Assembly: GCA_965199875.1 (NCBI GenBank)
Contig: OZ241346.1
Coordinates: 3,100,001 to 3,164,000, forward strand
Reading direction: 5' to 3'
Source of the DNA: VXYL01 sp965199875
GTDB lineage: Bacteria; Pseudomonadota; Gammaproteobacteria; Pseudomonadales; Azotimanducaceae
DNA length: 64,000 nucleotides
Shown: one piece after another, positions 56,254 to 64,000 of the stretch
Position numbering within the stretch: position 1 is the first letter of the stretch
How the letters are laid out: every line of letters starts with the position of its first letter
Program-made: the position numbers and the translations under genes
Notes under the pieces: generated by a model
What the model saw: the letters and a program-made list of their open reading frames with translations, nothing else
Database searches by the model: none
Told to the model about the DNA's origin: nothing

Positions 56254-56475
56254 CTAGCGACCGCCGTTGAGCACGCCTCTGCCGCGCCGCAGCAGTTCCT
56301 CCGCGCTCGCGCAGTCGACCACCAGATCGCCCACTTCCGCCAGCCGTTCGACGTCCTCCACGTTTGCCAGCAGCGCCCCCATCGGATTGACATCGGCATC
56401 CTCCGCGGTCAGCGTCGCCGCGTCAAGCGGCAGCATGGACGGTCCGGTTCGGCTGGCGTTAGCGACATCGGCCAA
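56254..56475 (-). pseudogene. C-terminal remnant of an Rpn-type protein
   Basis: The frame ends GALLANVEDVERLAEVGDLV followed by V-D-C-A-S-A-E-E-L-L-R-R, matching the C-terminal tail of the Rpn-type protein at 47834-48808 (AVLAGVEDASELARVGALI then I-D-C). No nuclease core is present. It separates pqqD-like gene 2 from the B2 remnant and suggests that Rpn-type elements repeatedly entered this locus. Confidence 0.6.
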
Positions 56476-56641
56476 GCGCGTGTGCGAGATCGCTGAAAAT
56501 GCCGCAGACGGCGGCCCCTACACCCCTCCAGACTTTCACCCACCCACCGCCCGGGGGCTGGCAGGCAAGGTGTGCAGGCGACCACGGTGGCGGACCTCAG
56601 CGGTAGCTGGAGATCGTTCGGCAAGGAGCAGGTCAGCTATT
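56435..56641 (+). other. Possible second, frameshifted lasso precursor
   Basis: On the plus strand, ATG 56435 opens a frame that reaches PYTPPDFHPP (from about 56516), a Y-x-x-P-x-F leader-like motif, then GLAGKV. Two bases out of phase, after GTGTG at 56570-56574, the sequence reads VQATTVADLS then GSWRSFGKEQVSYW up to the poly-G run. Gly1 with Glu9 of that segment would suit a 9-residue lasso ring. The required 2-base shift, the overlap with an Rpn remnant and the opposite strand to B2 make this tentative. Confidence 0.25.
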
Positions 56642-57191
56642 GGGGGGGGGGGGGGGGGGGGGGCGAAAGCTCTCGGCGGCGGACTCGAAAGGCGGAAACG
56701 CCATAAATACGCTGACGCCCTTGCAGCCGACCACGCATTGGCCGCCGATCAAGAGCCAAGCGTGGAACGCCAAGCCGGATGCCGAGCCGGCGGCCGTCTG
56801 GGCAGTCGCTGCCTGGTGGCGCACGCCAACCACGAGTTGACTGGCCACGCCGCGCCAGCACAGCATCCACTGCGCAGCCATCGCTTGGGGCAGACACGCG
56901 GCGGAGAAGGGCACGACGTCGGCGACTCTACGCACAACCCATGCGACTTTCCAAGCCAGGGCCGGAACCGGCAAAGCTCCCTGCGGCGCAACGGCGGATG
57001 CGATGCCGCCAGCGGCGCAGCGGCACGAACATCACCAGGAAGCGCGCCAGAGCAAGGAGCATGGCAGCTTCCAAAGCCAGCTCTTTCGTCGCCACCGGCA
57101 GCCGCAAGTACGATGCAGCCCGCCCGCCTCCCTTGAGGCGACGGGCAGTGCGCGTGACGGCGCTTGATGGTTCGCCCTGCGCCACGATCAA
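56633..57191 (-). pseudogene. Lasso B2-type transglutaminase-like leader peptidase, frameshifted
   Basis: One frame (from about 57191) gives the B2 N-terminal helix ELALEAAMLLALARFLV followed by PLRRWRHRIRR. Another frame (to 56633) gives ALAWKVAWVVRRVADVVPF, the catalytic-Cys motif AACLPQAMAAQWML, WRGVASQLVVGVRH and the catalytic His in AFHAWLLIGG. The order and spacing match B2 proteins of lasso clusters (about 140-150 residues). A single indel near 56975-57010 separates them, so it is a pseudogene or a sequencing error. Its C-terminus runs into the 22-base poly-C. B2 would cut the leader bound by the PqqD-like proteins. Confidence 0.7.
56642..56663 (+). repeat. Poly-G tract, 22 bases
   Basis: An uninterrupted run of 22 G, at the 3' coding end of the minus-strand B2-like gene, where it encodes a terminal Pro run. 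It lies 3.3 kb from the similar run at 53280-53303. Confidence 0.9.
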
Positions 57192-57216
57192 CGGATCGTT
57201 GATTGGAGTTGAACCA

Positions 57217-57936
57217 CTAGCCGTTCTCGAAGCCGGCTTCCGCAGCCACCAGCACCGTACGGACGACGTCGCGCCAGATGTCGTAGCCGGCGGCGTTCAT
57301 GTGCAGGCCGTCGGCGACGAAGATGTCCTCTTTCGGCTTGCCGTCTTCGTTCAGCATGGGCGTGGCGATGTCGATGAAGGCGATGCGCGGGTCCGTGGCG
57401 GCGCGCTCCTTGAAGCCTGCGTTGGTGGCGGACATCACGTCTCGAAGGTGCCAGCGGGCGATGCTCGGCTTGACGGCCAGAACGTAGATGCGCACTTCGG
57501 GCTGGCTGTCGTGGATGGCGTCCACGAAGGCGTCGAAGTGCGCGAGGATGTCCTCCGGCTTCGCGCCCACCGCGGCGTCGTTGTCGCCCTCGTAGAGCAG
57601 CACGGCGCGTGGCCGGTGGCGCAGCACCAGATCGTCCACGAAATGCACCACGTCGGCCATGTTGCTGCCGCCGAAGCCGCGCGGAACGACCGTCAGAGGC
57701 GCCAGGTCCTCAGCGATGCGCCGATGCCAGCCACGCATGCTGGAACTTCCGGTGGCGACCACCGCGCCCTTCGGCGGCGGCGTTTCCGACTCTGCCGCAA
57801 GGAACGCACCGATGGCCTCCCGGTAGCGTTCAGGGTCGGGATATTCGGCCGCGGCCGTGGCCAGCGCCGCCAGCAATGCGAACCCGAAGACGATGCAACG
57901 GCTGGCTGGCGGCGCATGTCTTTGACGAAGGTACAT
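57217..57936 (-). CDS. Exported SGNH/GDSL-type hydrolase
   Basis: A 239-residue lipase/esterase-fold protein with a signal peptide (FGFALLAALATAAA). SGNH blocks: Ser in VATGSSSMRGWH, Gly in PRGFGGSNM, Asn in LYEGDNDA, and the Asp-x-x-His pair in VADGLHMNAAGYDIW. It likely deacylates or deacetylates an extracytoplasmic lipid or sugar; the substrate is unknown. It lies 25 nt from the B2-like remnant on the same strand, but homology to RiPP enzymes is not evident. Confidence 0.85.
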   Translation of the reverse strand: MYLRQRHAPPASRCIVFGFALLAALATAAAEYPDPERYREAIGAFLAAESETPPPKGAVVATGSSSMRGWHRRIAEDLAPLTVVPRGFGGSNMADVVHFVDDLVLRHRPRAVLLYEGDNDAAVGAKPEDILAHFDAFVDAIHDSQPEVRIYVLAVKPSIARWHLRDVMSATNAGFKERAATDPRIAFIDIATPMLNEDGKPKEDIFVADGLHMNAAGYDIWRDVVRTVLVAAEAGFENG

Positions 57937-58009
57937 CGCGATTCGCGGAGCTCAAGGAGCGAACGTTCCCCAAAGGCTACAATGCCCGTGTCGCTGCTAG
58001 CAACCGTCG

Positions 58010-59812
58010 ATGTCCAACCACTCAACGAAGCCTGGCGACGCCGGCACCGGCCGGGGGGCGGCGAACGATTCGCTTCGCCGAGCGCGTCCGATGGCAGCGC
58101 TGGCTGCCTGCTTCCCCATCGTTGCCACCGTACGCGCCTACCGTCGCGAGGACGGTCCGCGCGATCTGATCGCCGGACTGGTGCTTGGGGTGATCACGGT
58201 GCCCCAGGCCATTGCCTACGCCTTCCTTGCCGGGTTGCCGGCGGAGGCCGGCCTGTACGCCTGCCTGCTGCCCATGGTGGTCTATGCGCTGATGGGTTCG
58301 TCGCGGCAGCTGGTTGTCGGGCCGGTGGCCATTGCGGCGCTGATGGTGGCGGCCACCGTCGGCGAGTTCGCGCCGGCCTATTCGGAGCAGTATCTGGCCA
58401 TCACCACCATGCTCTGCCTGGAAGTCGGCGTCTTTATGTTGCTGCTGCGCTTGGCGCGAATGGGCGGCGTCGTCAGCCTGCTCAGCCATCCCGTCATTGC
58501 CGGTTTCGTCAACGCGGCAGCTATTCTGATCATCGTCAGCCAGCTCGGCGCCCTTGTCGGCGCCAACCCGGCCGAAAGCGGCGGCGCGCTGGCGATGCTG
58601 GCGGCGCTGGCGTCGTCGCTGGAGTCTGTCGATCCGACCGCGGTTGCCGTTGGCGCGGCCAGTCTCGCCGTCATCTGGCTGACCAGCTGGCTGGCCAAGC
58701 GCACCGGCCGCGGCGAGCATCCGCTGGCACGTTCCGGACCCATGCTGGCGGCGGTCGCCGGAGTCGGCGCAGCCATCTGGCTGCAACTGGACGTCGCCGC
58801 CGTGGGCTTCGTTCCCACCGGTCTGCCGGCGCTTGCCGTCCCCGCCCTCGACGCGGAACTCGGCCTGCGCCTCGCGCCCAATGCGGCGCTGATCGCGGTG
58901 GTCGCCTACGTGGAGAGCTACTCGGTCGGCCAAACGCTGGCGTCGAAGCAGCGGCGGCGCATCGATCGCAATCAGGAGCTGCTCGCCCTGGGCGTGGCGA
59001 ATATCAGCGCCGGTTTCTCGGGTGCCTATCCGGTGGCGGGGAGCTTCAGCCGCTCGGGCGTCAACGCGGCCGCCGGCGGGCGAACCCAGGTCAGCGTGCT
59101 GGTGTGCGCGGCAGTCATCGTCGTGACGCTGCTGTGGCTGACGTCCTGGTTCAAGCACCTGCCCCACGCGACGCTGGCGGCCATCGTCGTCACCTCGGTT
59201 TGGGGGCTGGTGGACTTCCGCTCCCTGCGCCAGCGGTGGCGCTTTCACCGCGCCGACGTGGTGGCCCACTTCGCCACCTTGGCGGGAGTGCTGGCGCTAG
59301 GCGTGGAGGCCGGCCTGCTGGTTGGCGTCGGCGTGTCGCTGGCGTTGTTCCTGCGCAGTTCGAGCGACCCGCACATCGCGGTGCTTGGCCGGCTCGGCGA
59401 CACGCCGCACTTTCGCAACGTCGAACGCTACGCGGTGGCGACCTGGCCGCACCTGCTGGTGGTTCGGGTGGACGAGAGCATCTACTTCGCCAACGCGGAC
59501 CAGATCGAGACGCGGCTGCTGGCCATGACCGGCGACGACTCTCTGCGTCATCTGGTGCTGACGATGAGCGCCGTCAACTTCGTCGATGCGTCGGGGCTGG
59601 AGATGCTGCAACGGCTGGCGTTCCGCCTGCACGGCCGCGACGTGGCGCTGCACCTGTGCGACGTGAAGGGCCCGGTACGCGATCAACTCGGCCACATCGA
59701 CATCGATTCGTGGCTCTCCGGGCGCGTCTTCCGCACCACCGACGACGCGGTGAACGAACTGACCGCCACCGAAGGCGCCTGGGTCTGGCGGCCTGGCCGC
59801 CAAGCCGAGTAG
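58010..59812 (+). CDS. SulP-family anion permease with STAS domain
   Basis: A 600-residue membrane protein with about 12-14 hydrophobic segments. The SulP signature is DLIAGLVLGVITVPQAIAYA, with GSSRQLVVGPVAIAALM and SGAYPVAGSFSRSGVN. The C-terminal cytoplasmic STAS domain (about 450-580) has LVLTMSAVNFVDASGLEML. Members import sulfate, bicarbonate or dicarboxylates. Sulfate uptake would feed PAPS for the nearby sulfotransferases, but that link is only positional. Confidence 0.88.
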   Translation: MSNHSTKPGDAGTGRGAANDSLRRARPMAALAACFPIVATVRAYRREDGPRDLIAGLVLGVITVPQAIAYAFLAGLPAEAGLYACLLPMVVYALMGSSRQLVVGPVAIAALMVAATVGEFAPAYSEQYLAITTMLCLEVGVFMLLLRLARMGGVVSLLSHPVIAGFVNAAAILIIVSQLGALVGANPAESGGALAMLAALASSLESVDPTAVAVGAASLAVIWLTSWLAKRTGRGEHPLARSGPMLAAVAGVGAAIWLQLDVAAVGFVPTGLPALAVPALDAELGLRLAPNAALIAVVAYVESYSVGQTLASKQRRRIDRNQELLALGVANISAGFSGAYPVAGSFSRSGVNAAAGGRTQVSVLVCAAVIVVTLLWLTSWFKHLPHATLAAIVVTSVWGLVDFRSLRQRWRFHRADVVAHFATLAGVLALGVEAGLLVGVGVSLALFLRSSSDPHIAVLGRLGDTPHFRNVERYAVATWPHLLVVRVDESIYFANADQIETRLLAMTGDDSLRHLVLTMSAVNFVDASGLEMLQRLAFRLHGRDVALHLCDVKGPVRDQLGHIDIDSWLSGRVFRTTDDAVNELTATEGAWVWRPGRQAE

Positions 59813-59826
59813 GCGCTTGCCAGCCT

Positions 59827-60285
59827 TCAGTGGCCGCCGCGGATGTAGTCCTGCAACTGGTCGATGGTTTCGGACTGCTCGTCGATGATCTCGACGAACA
59901 GGTCGCGCAAGGAGAGCATGCCGGTGACCACGCCCTCGTCCACCACCACGAGGTGGCGGATGTGGCGTTCGATCATCAGGTCCACGCAGTCGGACATTCG
60001 GTCCTGCTGGGTGACGGTGGCGACTTCCCGGGTCATGATCTCGGACACCCGGGTGGTTTTCGAGGACTTGTCCTTCAGAATCACCTTGCGGGCGTAGTCG
60101 CGCTCGGAAACGATGCCTACCAGCTTGTCGTCGATCATGACCGGCAGGGCGCCGACGTGGCGCTCGGACATCATCTTGATGGCCTCGAACACGCTGTCGA
60201 TGGGTGCGATGGAGTAGACCTCGCCGGTGCCCTCGCCGCCCTTCAGACGGGAACGGTGGTGCAGCACGTCGTTGACGGTTTTCAT
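59827..60285 (-). CDS. Tandem CBS-domain protein
   Basis: A 152-residue protein made of two CBS motifs: SVFEAIKMMSERHVGALPVM then GIVSERDYARKVIL, and RMSDCVDLMIERHIRHLVVV then GMLSLRDLFVEI. Such small CBS pairs bind adenine nucleotides or NAD and act as energy sensors. It is divergent from the acyl-CoA synthetase gene, sharing a 102-nt upstream gap, and convergent with the SulP gene. Confidence 0.92.
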   Translation of the reverse strand: MKTVNDVLHHRSRLKGGEGTGEVYSIAPIDSVFEAIKMMSERHVGALPVMIDDKLVGIVSERDYARKVILKDKSSKTTRVSEIMTREVATVTQQDRMSDCVDLMIERHIRHLVVVDEGVVTGMLSLRDLFVEIIDEQSETIDQLQDYIRGGH

Positions 60286-60387
60286 TTGCGAAACTCTCTT
60301 GTTCGCCCTCGTGCGGCAAGTTTGTCGCATTTGCCGGCAAAGTTCGATAGCGTTGCAGGCCGTTGGCGGCATCGGAAGGAGGGGCGC

Positions 60388-61941
60388 ATGTATCCTGGAC
60401 ACTGGGCGAAGGCATCCCCAGACAAGCCGGCGGTCATCGACACGGCCAGCGGCCTGGCGCGCAGCTACGGCGAGCTGAACGACCGCTCCAACCAGCTGGC
60501 GCAGCTGATGTGGCAGCGCGGCTTGCGCCGTGGCGACCACGTCTCCATCTTCATGGAGAACAACCTCGCGTTCTTCGACGTCGTCTGGGCGGCGTTCCGC
60601 TCCGGCCTCTACCTCACCACCGTGAACCGCTACCTCACCGGCGAGGAAGCCGGCTACATCGTCGACAACTCGGAATCCAAGGTGCTGATCGCTTCCCGGG
60701 CGCTGGCGGACACCGCCCGGCAGATCGTCGACCATGCGCCGAACTGCGCCACCTGGCTGATGGCCGACGGCGCCGTGGACGGCTTCCTGGATCTGGAGCA
60801 GGCCATCGCCGCCCAGCCCAAGGCGCCGCTGGCGGAGGAACCGGCCGGCGCCTTCATGCTCTACAGCTCCGGCACCACGGGCCGTCCCAAGGGCATCATC
60901 CGGCCGCTGCCGGAAGGCTCCATCGCCGAGGACAACAGTCCGGTCGGCGGCTTGCAGCAAGCGCTGTGGGGCTTCGACGAGAACGCGGTCTACCTTTCTC
61001 CGGCGCCGCTCTACCACTCCGCGCCCATCGGCTTCTGCCAGTCCGTGCAGGCGCTTGGCGGCACCGTCGTCATGATGAGCCGCTTCGATCCGGTGCAGGC
61101 GTTGCAGGCCATCGAAGACCATCGCGTCACCCACAGCCAGTGGGTGCCGACCATGTTCACGCGCATGTTGAAGCTGTCCGAGGAAGACCGCTCGGCGTTC
61201 GATCTCTCCTCGCACCAGGTGGCCATTCACGCCGCCGCCCCGTGCCCCCAGGAAGTGAAGCGGCGGATGTTCGACTGGTGGGGGCCGATTCTCTACGAAT
61301 ACTACGGCGGCACCGAGATGAACGGCTTTACGCACTGCAATCCCGAGGAGTGGCTGGCGCACCCGGGCACCGTCGGCAAGGCGCTGCTCGGCACCATCCA
61401 CGTCTGCGCCGAGGACGGCCGGGAACTGCCGAACGGCGAACCGGGCATCGTCTACTTCGAGCTGCCGGAGATGCCCTTCGCCTACCTCAAGGACCCGCAG
61501 AAGACGAAAGACGCCCAGCATCCCGAACACGGCAACTGGACGACGCTCGGCGATGTCGGCTACGTCGACGACGAGGGCTACCTGTACCTCACCGACCGCG
61601 CCACCTTCATGATCATCTCCGGCGGCGTCAACATCTATCCGCAGGAAATCGAAGACGCGCTGGTGCTGCATCCGAAAATCGCCGACGTGGCGGTGATCGG
61701 CGTGCCCAACCCGGAGATGGGCGAGGAAGTGAAGGCGGTGGTGCAGCCGGCGGCCGGCGTCGCCGGCGACGATGCCCTGGCCGCGGAGCTGATCGCCTAC
61801 GCCCGGGAGCACATCGCCCACTACAAGTGCCCGAAGAGCGTGGACTTCCGCGACGAACTGCCGCGCCTGCCGACCGGCAAGCTCTACAAGCGCCTGCTGA
61901 AGGACGAGTACTGGGGCAAGACCGGCAGCCGCATCGTCTAG
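60388..61941 (+). CDS. Acyl-CoA synthetase (AMP-forming)
   Basis: A 517-residue ANL-superfamily ligase. The P-loop is MLYSSGTTGRPKGII, A5 is YEYYGGTEMNG, A7 is LGDVGYVDDEGYLYLTDR, and A10 is LPRLPTGKLYKR with the catalytic Lys. It activates a carboxylic acid with ATP and joins it to CoA. GGAAGGAGGGG precedes ATG 60388. The acyl substrate (fatty, cyclohexane- or aryl-carboxylic acid) cannot be set from sequence alone. Confidence 0.92.
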   Translation: MYPGHWAKASPDKPAVIDTASGLARSYGELNDRSNQLAQLMWQRGLRRGDHVSIFMENNLAFFDVVWAAFRSGLYLTTVNRYLTGEEAGYIVDNSESKVLIASRALADTARQIVDHAPNCATWLMADGAVDGFLDLEQAIAAQPKAPLAEEPAGAFMLYSSGTTGRPKGIIRPLPEGSIAEDNSPVGGLQQALWGFDENAVYLSPAPLYHSAPIGFCQSVQALGGTVVMMSRFDPVQALQAIEDHRVTHSQWVPTMFTRMLKLSEEDRSAFDLSSHQVAIHAAAPCPQEVKRRMFDWWGPILYEYYGGTEMNGFTHCNPEEWLAHPGTVGKALLGTIHVCAEDGRELPNGEPGIVYFELPEMPFAYLKDPQKTKDAQHPEHGNWTTLGDVGYVDDEGYLYLTDRATFMIISGGVNIYPQEIEDALVLHPKIADVAVIGVPNPEMGEEVKAVVQPAAGVAGDDALAAELIAYAREHIAHYKCPKSVDFRDELPRLPTGKLYKRLLKDEYWGKTGSRIV

Positions 61942-61980
61942 GCGCGCCCGGTGCGGTGCGGGCGTTCAGGCGCCGAGTCG

Positions 61981-63351
61981 CTAGTACAACACCGTCGGCA
62001 GCCAGGTGGCCAACTCCGGCGCGGCCACCAGGAGCGCCATCAGCAGCACCTGCAAACCTACGAACGGCACGACGCCGCGGTAGATGTCCCAGGTCGCCAC
62101 CGTGGCCGGCGCGACGCCGCGCAGGTAGAACAGCGCGAAGCCGAACGGCGGCGTCAGGAACGACGTCTGCAGGTTGACGGCGATCAGCACGCCCAGCCAA
62201 ACCGGGTCCAGCCCCATCGCCAGCAACGCCGGAGCGACGATGGGCACGACGACGTAGGTGATTTCGATGAAGTCCAGAATGAAGCCGAGGACGAAGATCA
62301 CCAGCATGACGATCAGCGTCGCGCCCCAGACGCCGCCGGGCATGTTCGCGAACAGCCCCTGCACCCAGACATCGCCGCCGTAGCCGCGAAACACCAGCGA
62401 GAACACCGACGCGCCCACCAGGATGAAGAACACCATCGCCGTGGTCTTGAGCGTCGAACGGCAGATGTCCTGCAACACCGCGAACTTGAGCGAGCCGCTG
62501 CCAGCGGCGAGCGCCAGCGCTCCGAAGGCGCCGACGCCGGCCGCTTCGGTAGGCGTGGCGAGGCCGGCCAGGATGGAGCCCAGTACCGCGACGATCAGCA
62601 GCACTGGCGGCGCCAGCGACTTCAGCAAGCGCGCCAGGCTGGCCGCTTCCGCATCGTCCTCCCGGTGCGCCGGAGCGCGGTCTGGCCGCAGACCGGCCGC
62701 CACCGCGATGTAGACGAGATACAGCCCCACCAAGGCCAGTCCGGGCAGCAGCGCACCGGCGAACAGGTCGCCCACGGAGACGGTTTTCGGCGAAAAGACG
62801 CCCAAGGCGAGCTGCGCTTCGCTGTAGGCGCTCGAGAGCACGTCGCCAAGCAGCACGAGGGCGATGGACGGCGGAATGATCTGCCCCAAGGTGCCGGTGG
62901 CGCAGATGGTTCCGGTGGCCAGTTTCGGGTCGTAGTTCCGGCGCAGCATCGTCGGCAACGCCAACAGTCCCATCGTCACCACCGTGGCGCCGACGATGCC
63001 GGTGCTGGCCGCCAGCAGCATCCCAACCACCGTCACCGCCAGCCCCAGGCCGCCGCGCACGCGGCCGAGCAGCGTCGCCAGGCTGTCCAGCAGCGATTCG
63101 GCGATGCGCGTGCGCTCCAAGGTGACGCCCATCAGCACGAACAACGGCACCGCGATGAGGGTCTGGTTGGTGACGATGCCGTACAGCCGGTTCGGCAGAA
63201 AGCCCAGGGTACGCAAGTCGAAGACGCCGAACAGCGCCCCGGCGAAGGCGAACAGCAGCGCCGCCCCGGCCAGCGTCGGCGCCACGGCGTAGCCAGCCAG
63301 CAACGCGCCGACGACCACCGCGAACAGCAGCAGCGGCAGCAGCTCAAGCAT
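61981..63351 (-). CDS. dctM: TRAP transporter large permease
   Basis: A 456-residue, 12-13-segment membrane protein of the DctM family: LFVLMGVTLERTRIAESLLD near the N-terminus, GMLLAASTGIVGATVVTMG, LGQIIPPSIALVLLGD, and LQTSFLTPPFGFALFYLRGV. It moves a carboxylate, usually with Na+, delivered by a periplasmic DctP, which is not in the window. It overlaps dctQ by 8 nt. Confidence 0.92.
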   Translation of the reverse strand: MLELLPLLLFAVVVGALLAGYAVAPTLAGAALLFAFAGALFGVFDLRTLGFLPNRLYGIVTNQTLIAVPLFVLMGVTLERTRIAESLLDSLATLLGRVRGGLGLAVTVVGMLLAASTGIVGATVVTMGLLALPTMLRRNYDPKLATGTICATGTLGQIIPPSIALVLLGDVLSSAYSEAQLALGVFSPKTVSVGDLFAGALLPGLALVGLYLVYIAVAAGLRPDRAPAHREDDAEAASLARLLKSLAPPVLLIVAVLGSILAGLATPTEAAGVGAFGALALAAGSGSLKFAVLQDICRSTLKTTAMVFFILVGASVFSLVFRGYGGDVWVQGLFANMPGGVWGATLIVMLVIFVLGFILDFIEITYVVVPIVAPALLAMGLDPVWLGVLIAVNLQTSFLTPPFGFALFYLRGVAPATVATWDIYRGVVPFVGLQVLLMALLVAAPELATWLPTVLY

Positions 63352-63820
63352 GGAGTTTTCGCCACTCCGCCCAGGCCAGTGCCCCGCCCTGGACGAACAA
63401 CAGCGCCGCGGAGGCCGGAATCGCCGTCTTCAGCAGAAACACCGCGGGCACGCCGCCCACCTCCGCGGAACCTTCGAGCACCGCCCAGGACTCGGTCACG
63501 TAGCCCCAGCTGGTGACGACGACCACGACCGCCAGCGGCAAGAGCAGCAACAGGTGGCCAACGAGATTGACGCCGGCGCGAACGGACGGCTTGAAGCGCG
63601 AATAGAAGACGTCCACGCGCACGTGGGCGTCGTGCTTGAGGGCGTAGGAGAGGCCCAGCAGAAAGGCGAAGCCGTGCAGGTAGACGACGCTCTCCTGCAG
63701 GAAGATGGCGCCGGTGTCGAAGGCGTAGCGCAGCGTCACCACCACGCAGGTCGCCGCTACCATGCCGACGTTGAGCCAGGCGGCGGCGCGGCCAACGGCA
63801 TCGACGAAGCGGTCGATCAC
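63344..63820 (-). CDS. dctQ: TRAP transporter small permease
   Basis: A 158-residue protein with four hydrophobic segments and the DctQ signature YLHGFAFLLGLSYALKHDAHVRVDVF-like motif, with HVRVD as its core. It pairs with DctM. GTG 63820 overlaps the TGA of the ubiA-like gene, so the permeases may be co-transcribed with it. Confidence 0.88.
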   Translation of the reverse strand: MIDRFVDAVGRAAAWLNVGMVAATCVVVTLRYAFDTGAIFLQESVVYLHGFAFLLGLSYALKHDAHVRVDVFYSRFKPSVRAGVNLVGHLLLLLPLAVVVVVTSWGYVTESWAVLEGSAEVGGVPAVFLLKTAIPASAALLFVQGGALAWAEWRKLHA

Positions 63821-64000
63821 GACGCCAGCCAGTATTCGCCAACCGTGCCGGCGAACAGCGCGAAGCCCACCCAGACGTTGTTGCGAAAGGCGCGCAAGCA
63901 GGATTCGGCCCTTTGGTGCCGGATGAGCCGCTGCTGATGGACGAACAGGCCCAGTACCGTCGCAAGGCCCGCGTAGTAGGCATGCTGGAAGCCCAGCCGT
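63817..64000 (-). CDS. ubiA: UbiA-family prenyltransferase, C-terminal end (partial)
   Basis: The minus-strand frame entering from the right edge encodes the last 60 residues. They include FQHAYYAGLATVLGLFVHQQ, then CLRAFRNNVWVGFALFAGT. This matches the last two membrane helices of 4-hydroxybenzoate polyprenyltransferase (C-x-x-A-F-x-x-N-x-W-V-G). UbiA prenylates 4-hydroxybenzoate in ubiquinone synthesis. The catalytic N-terminal Asp motifs are outside the window, so another UbiA-superfamily member is possible. Confidence 0.65.
   Translation of the reverse strand, partial: RLGFQHAYYAGLATVLGLFVHQQRLIRHQRAESCLRAFRNNVWVGFALFAGTVGEYWLAS

Noticed and set aside
56779..61941. 1720-codon plus-strand frame
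   Set aside because: Only the last 517 codons (from ATG 60388, with a strong ribosome-binding site) form a real protein, the acyl-CoA synthetase; the rest is antisense or out of frame to other genes.

Overview
The window reads as one piece of a high-GC (visibly about two-thirds G+C) Gammaproteobacterium. Three things point there: the order tRNA-Pro/tRNA-Arg/tRNA-His–tig–clpP, the str/S10 ribosomal block (rpsL, rpsG, fusA ... rplP), and leuS–lptE–holA. A giant GLUG/Calx-beta/leucine-rich surface protein, TRAP and SulP transporters, hydroxyproline catabolism and many Fe(II)/2-oxoglutarate oxygenases suggest an uncultivated, possibly host-associated marine lineage. That last step is inference.

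Layout. 0–6 kb: a TerB-like gene end, a quinone oxidoreductase, an amidohydrolase, and a three-gene trans-4-hydroxyproline set (DapA-family deaminase, FAD D-amino-acid dehydrogenase, proline-racemase-type epimerase). 6–13 kb: a 2275-residue exported repeat protein, then a remnant of an Rpn/PD-(D/E)XK family gene. 13–16 kb: three tRNAs, a trigger factor with an unusual acidic insertion, and clpP (no clpX follows). 16–19 kb: an enolase-superfamily enzyme, a PhyH-type oxygenase and tesB, all on the minus strand. 19–34.8 kb: rpsL-rpsG-fusA, a TonB receptor where tuf is normally found, an S10 operon that stops after rplP, two tRNAs, leuS, lptE and holA. 34.8–39 kb: an AAA-type ATPase, an FAD oxidase and an epoxide-hydrolase-like enzyme.

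39–57 kb is the striking part: a rearranged lasso-peptide-type RiPP locus. It holds an asparagine-synthetase-like cyclase, three PqqD-like leader binders (one internally deleted), a frameshifted transglutaminase-like leader peptidase (B2), two HPr-kinase-like proteins, two intact PAPS sulfotransferases plus a chimeric fragment, three TPR/2OG-Fe(II) oxygenases plus a remnant, and a nucleotidyltransferase fused to a second type of 2OG oxygenase. A 55-codon ORF at 46351–46518, not previously delimited, carries a W-x-x-P-x-L-x-x-G leader motif and heads the operon as a candidate precursor. A weaker, possibly frameshifted candidate lies near 56.5 kb. Two inverted IS481-like copies sharing the same frameshifts flank 6.2 kb of this locus. 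An Rpn gene bounded by a perfect 21-bp inverted repeat sits between the two halves, and two homopolymer runs of 22–24 G mark the 3' ends of two biosynthetic genes. Proposed logic (inference): B1/B2 process the leader, the cyclase closes an isopeptide ring, 2OG enzymes hydroxylate, and sulfotransferases and kinases add sulfate and phosphate.

57–64 kb: an SGNH hydrolase, a SulP anion permease, a CBS-domain protein, an acyl-CoA synthetase, TRAP transporter permeases (dctM, dctQ) and the end of a ubiA-like prenyltransferase gene. Coordinates and translations were worked out by eye; no database search was run.
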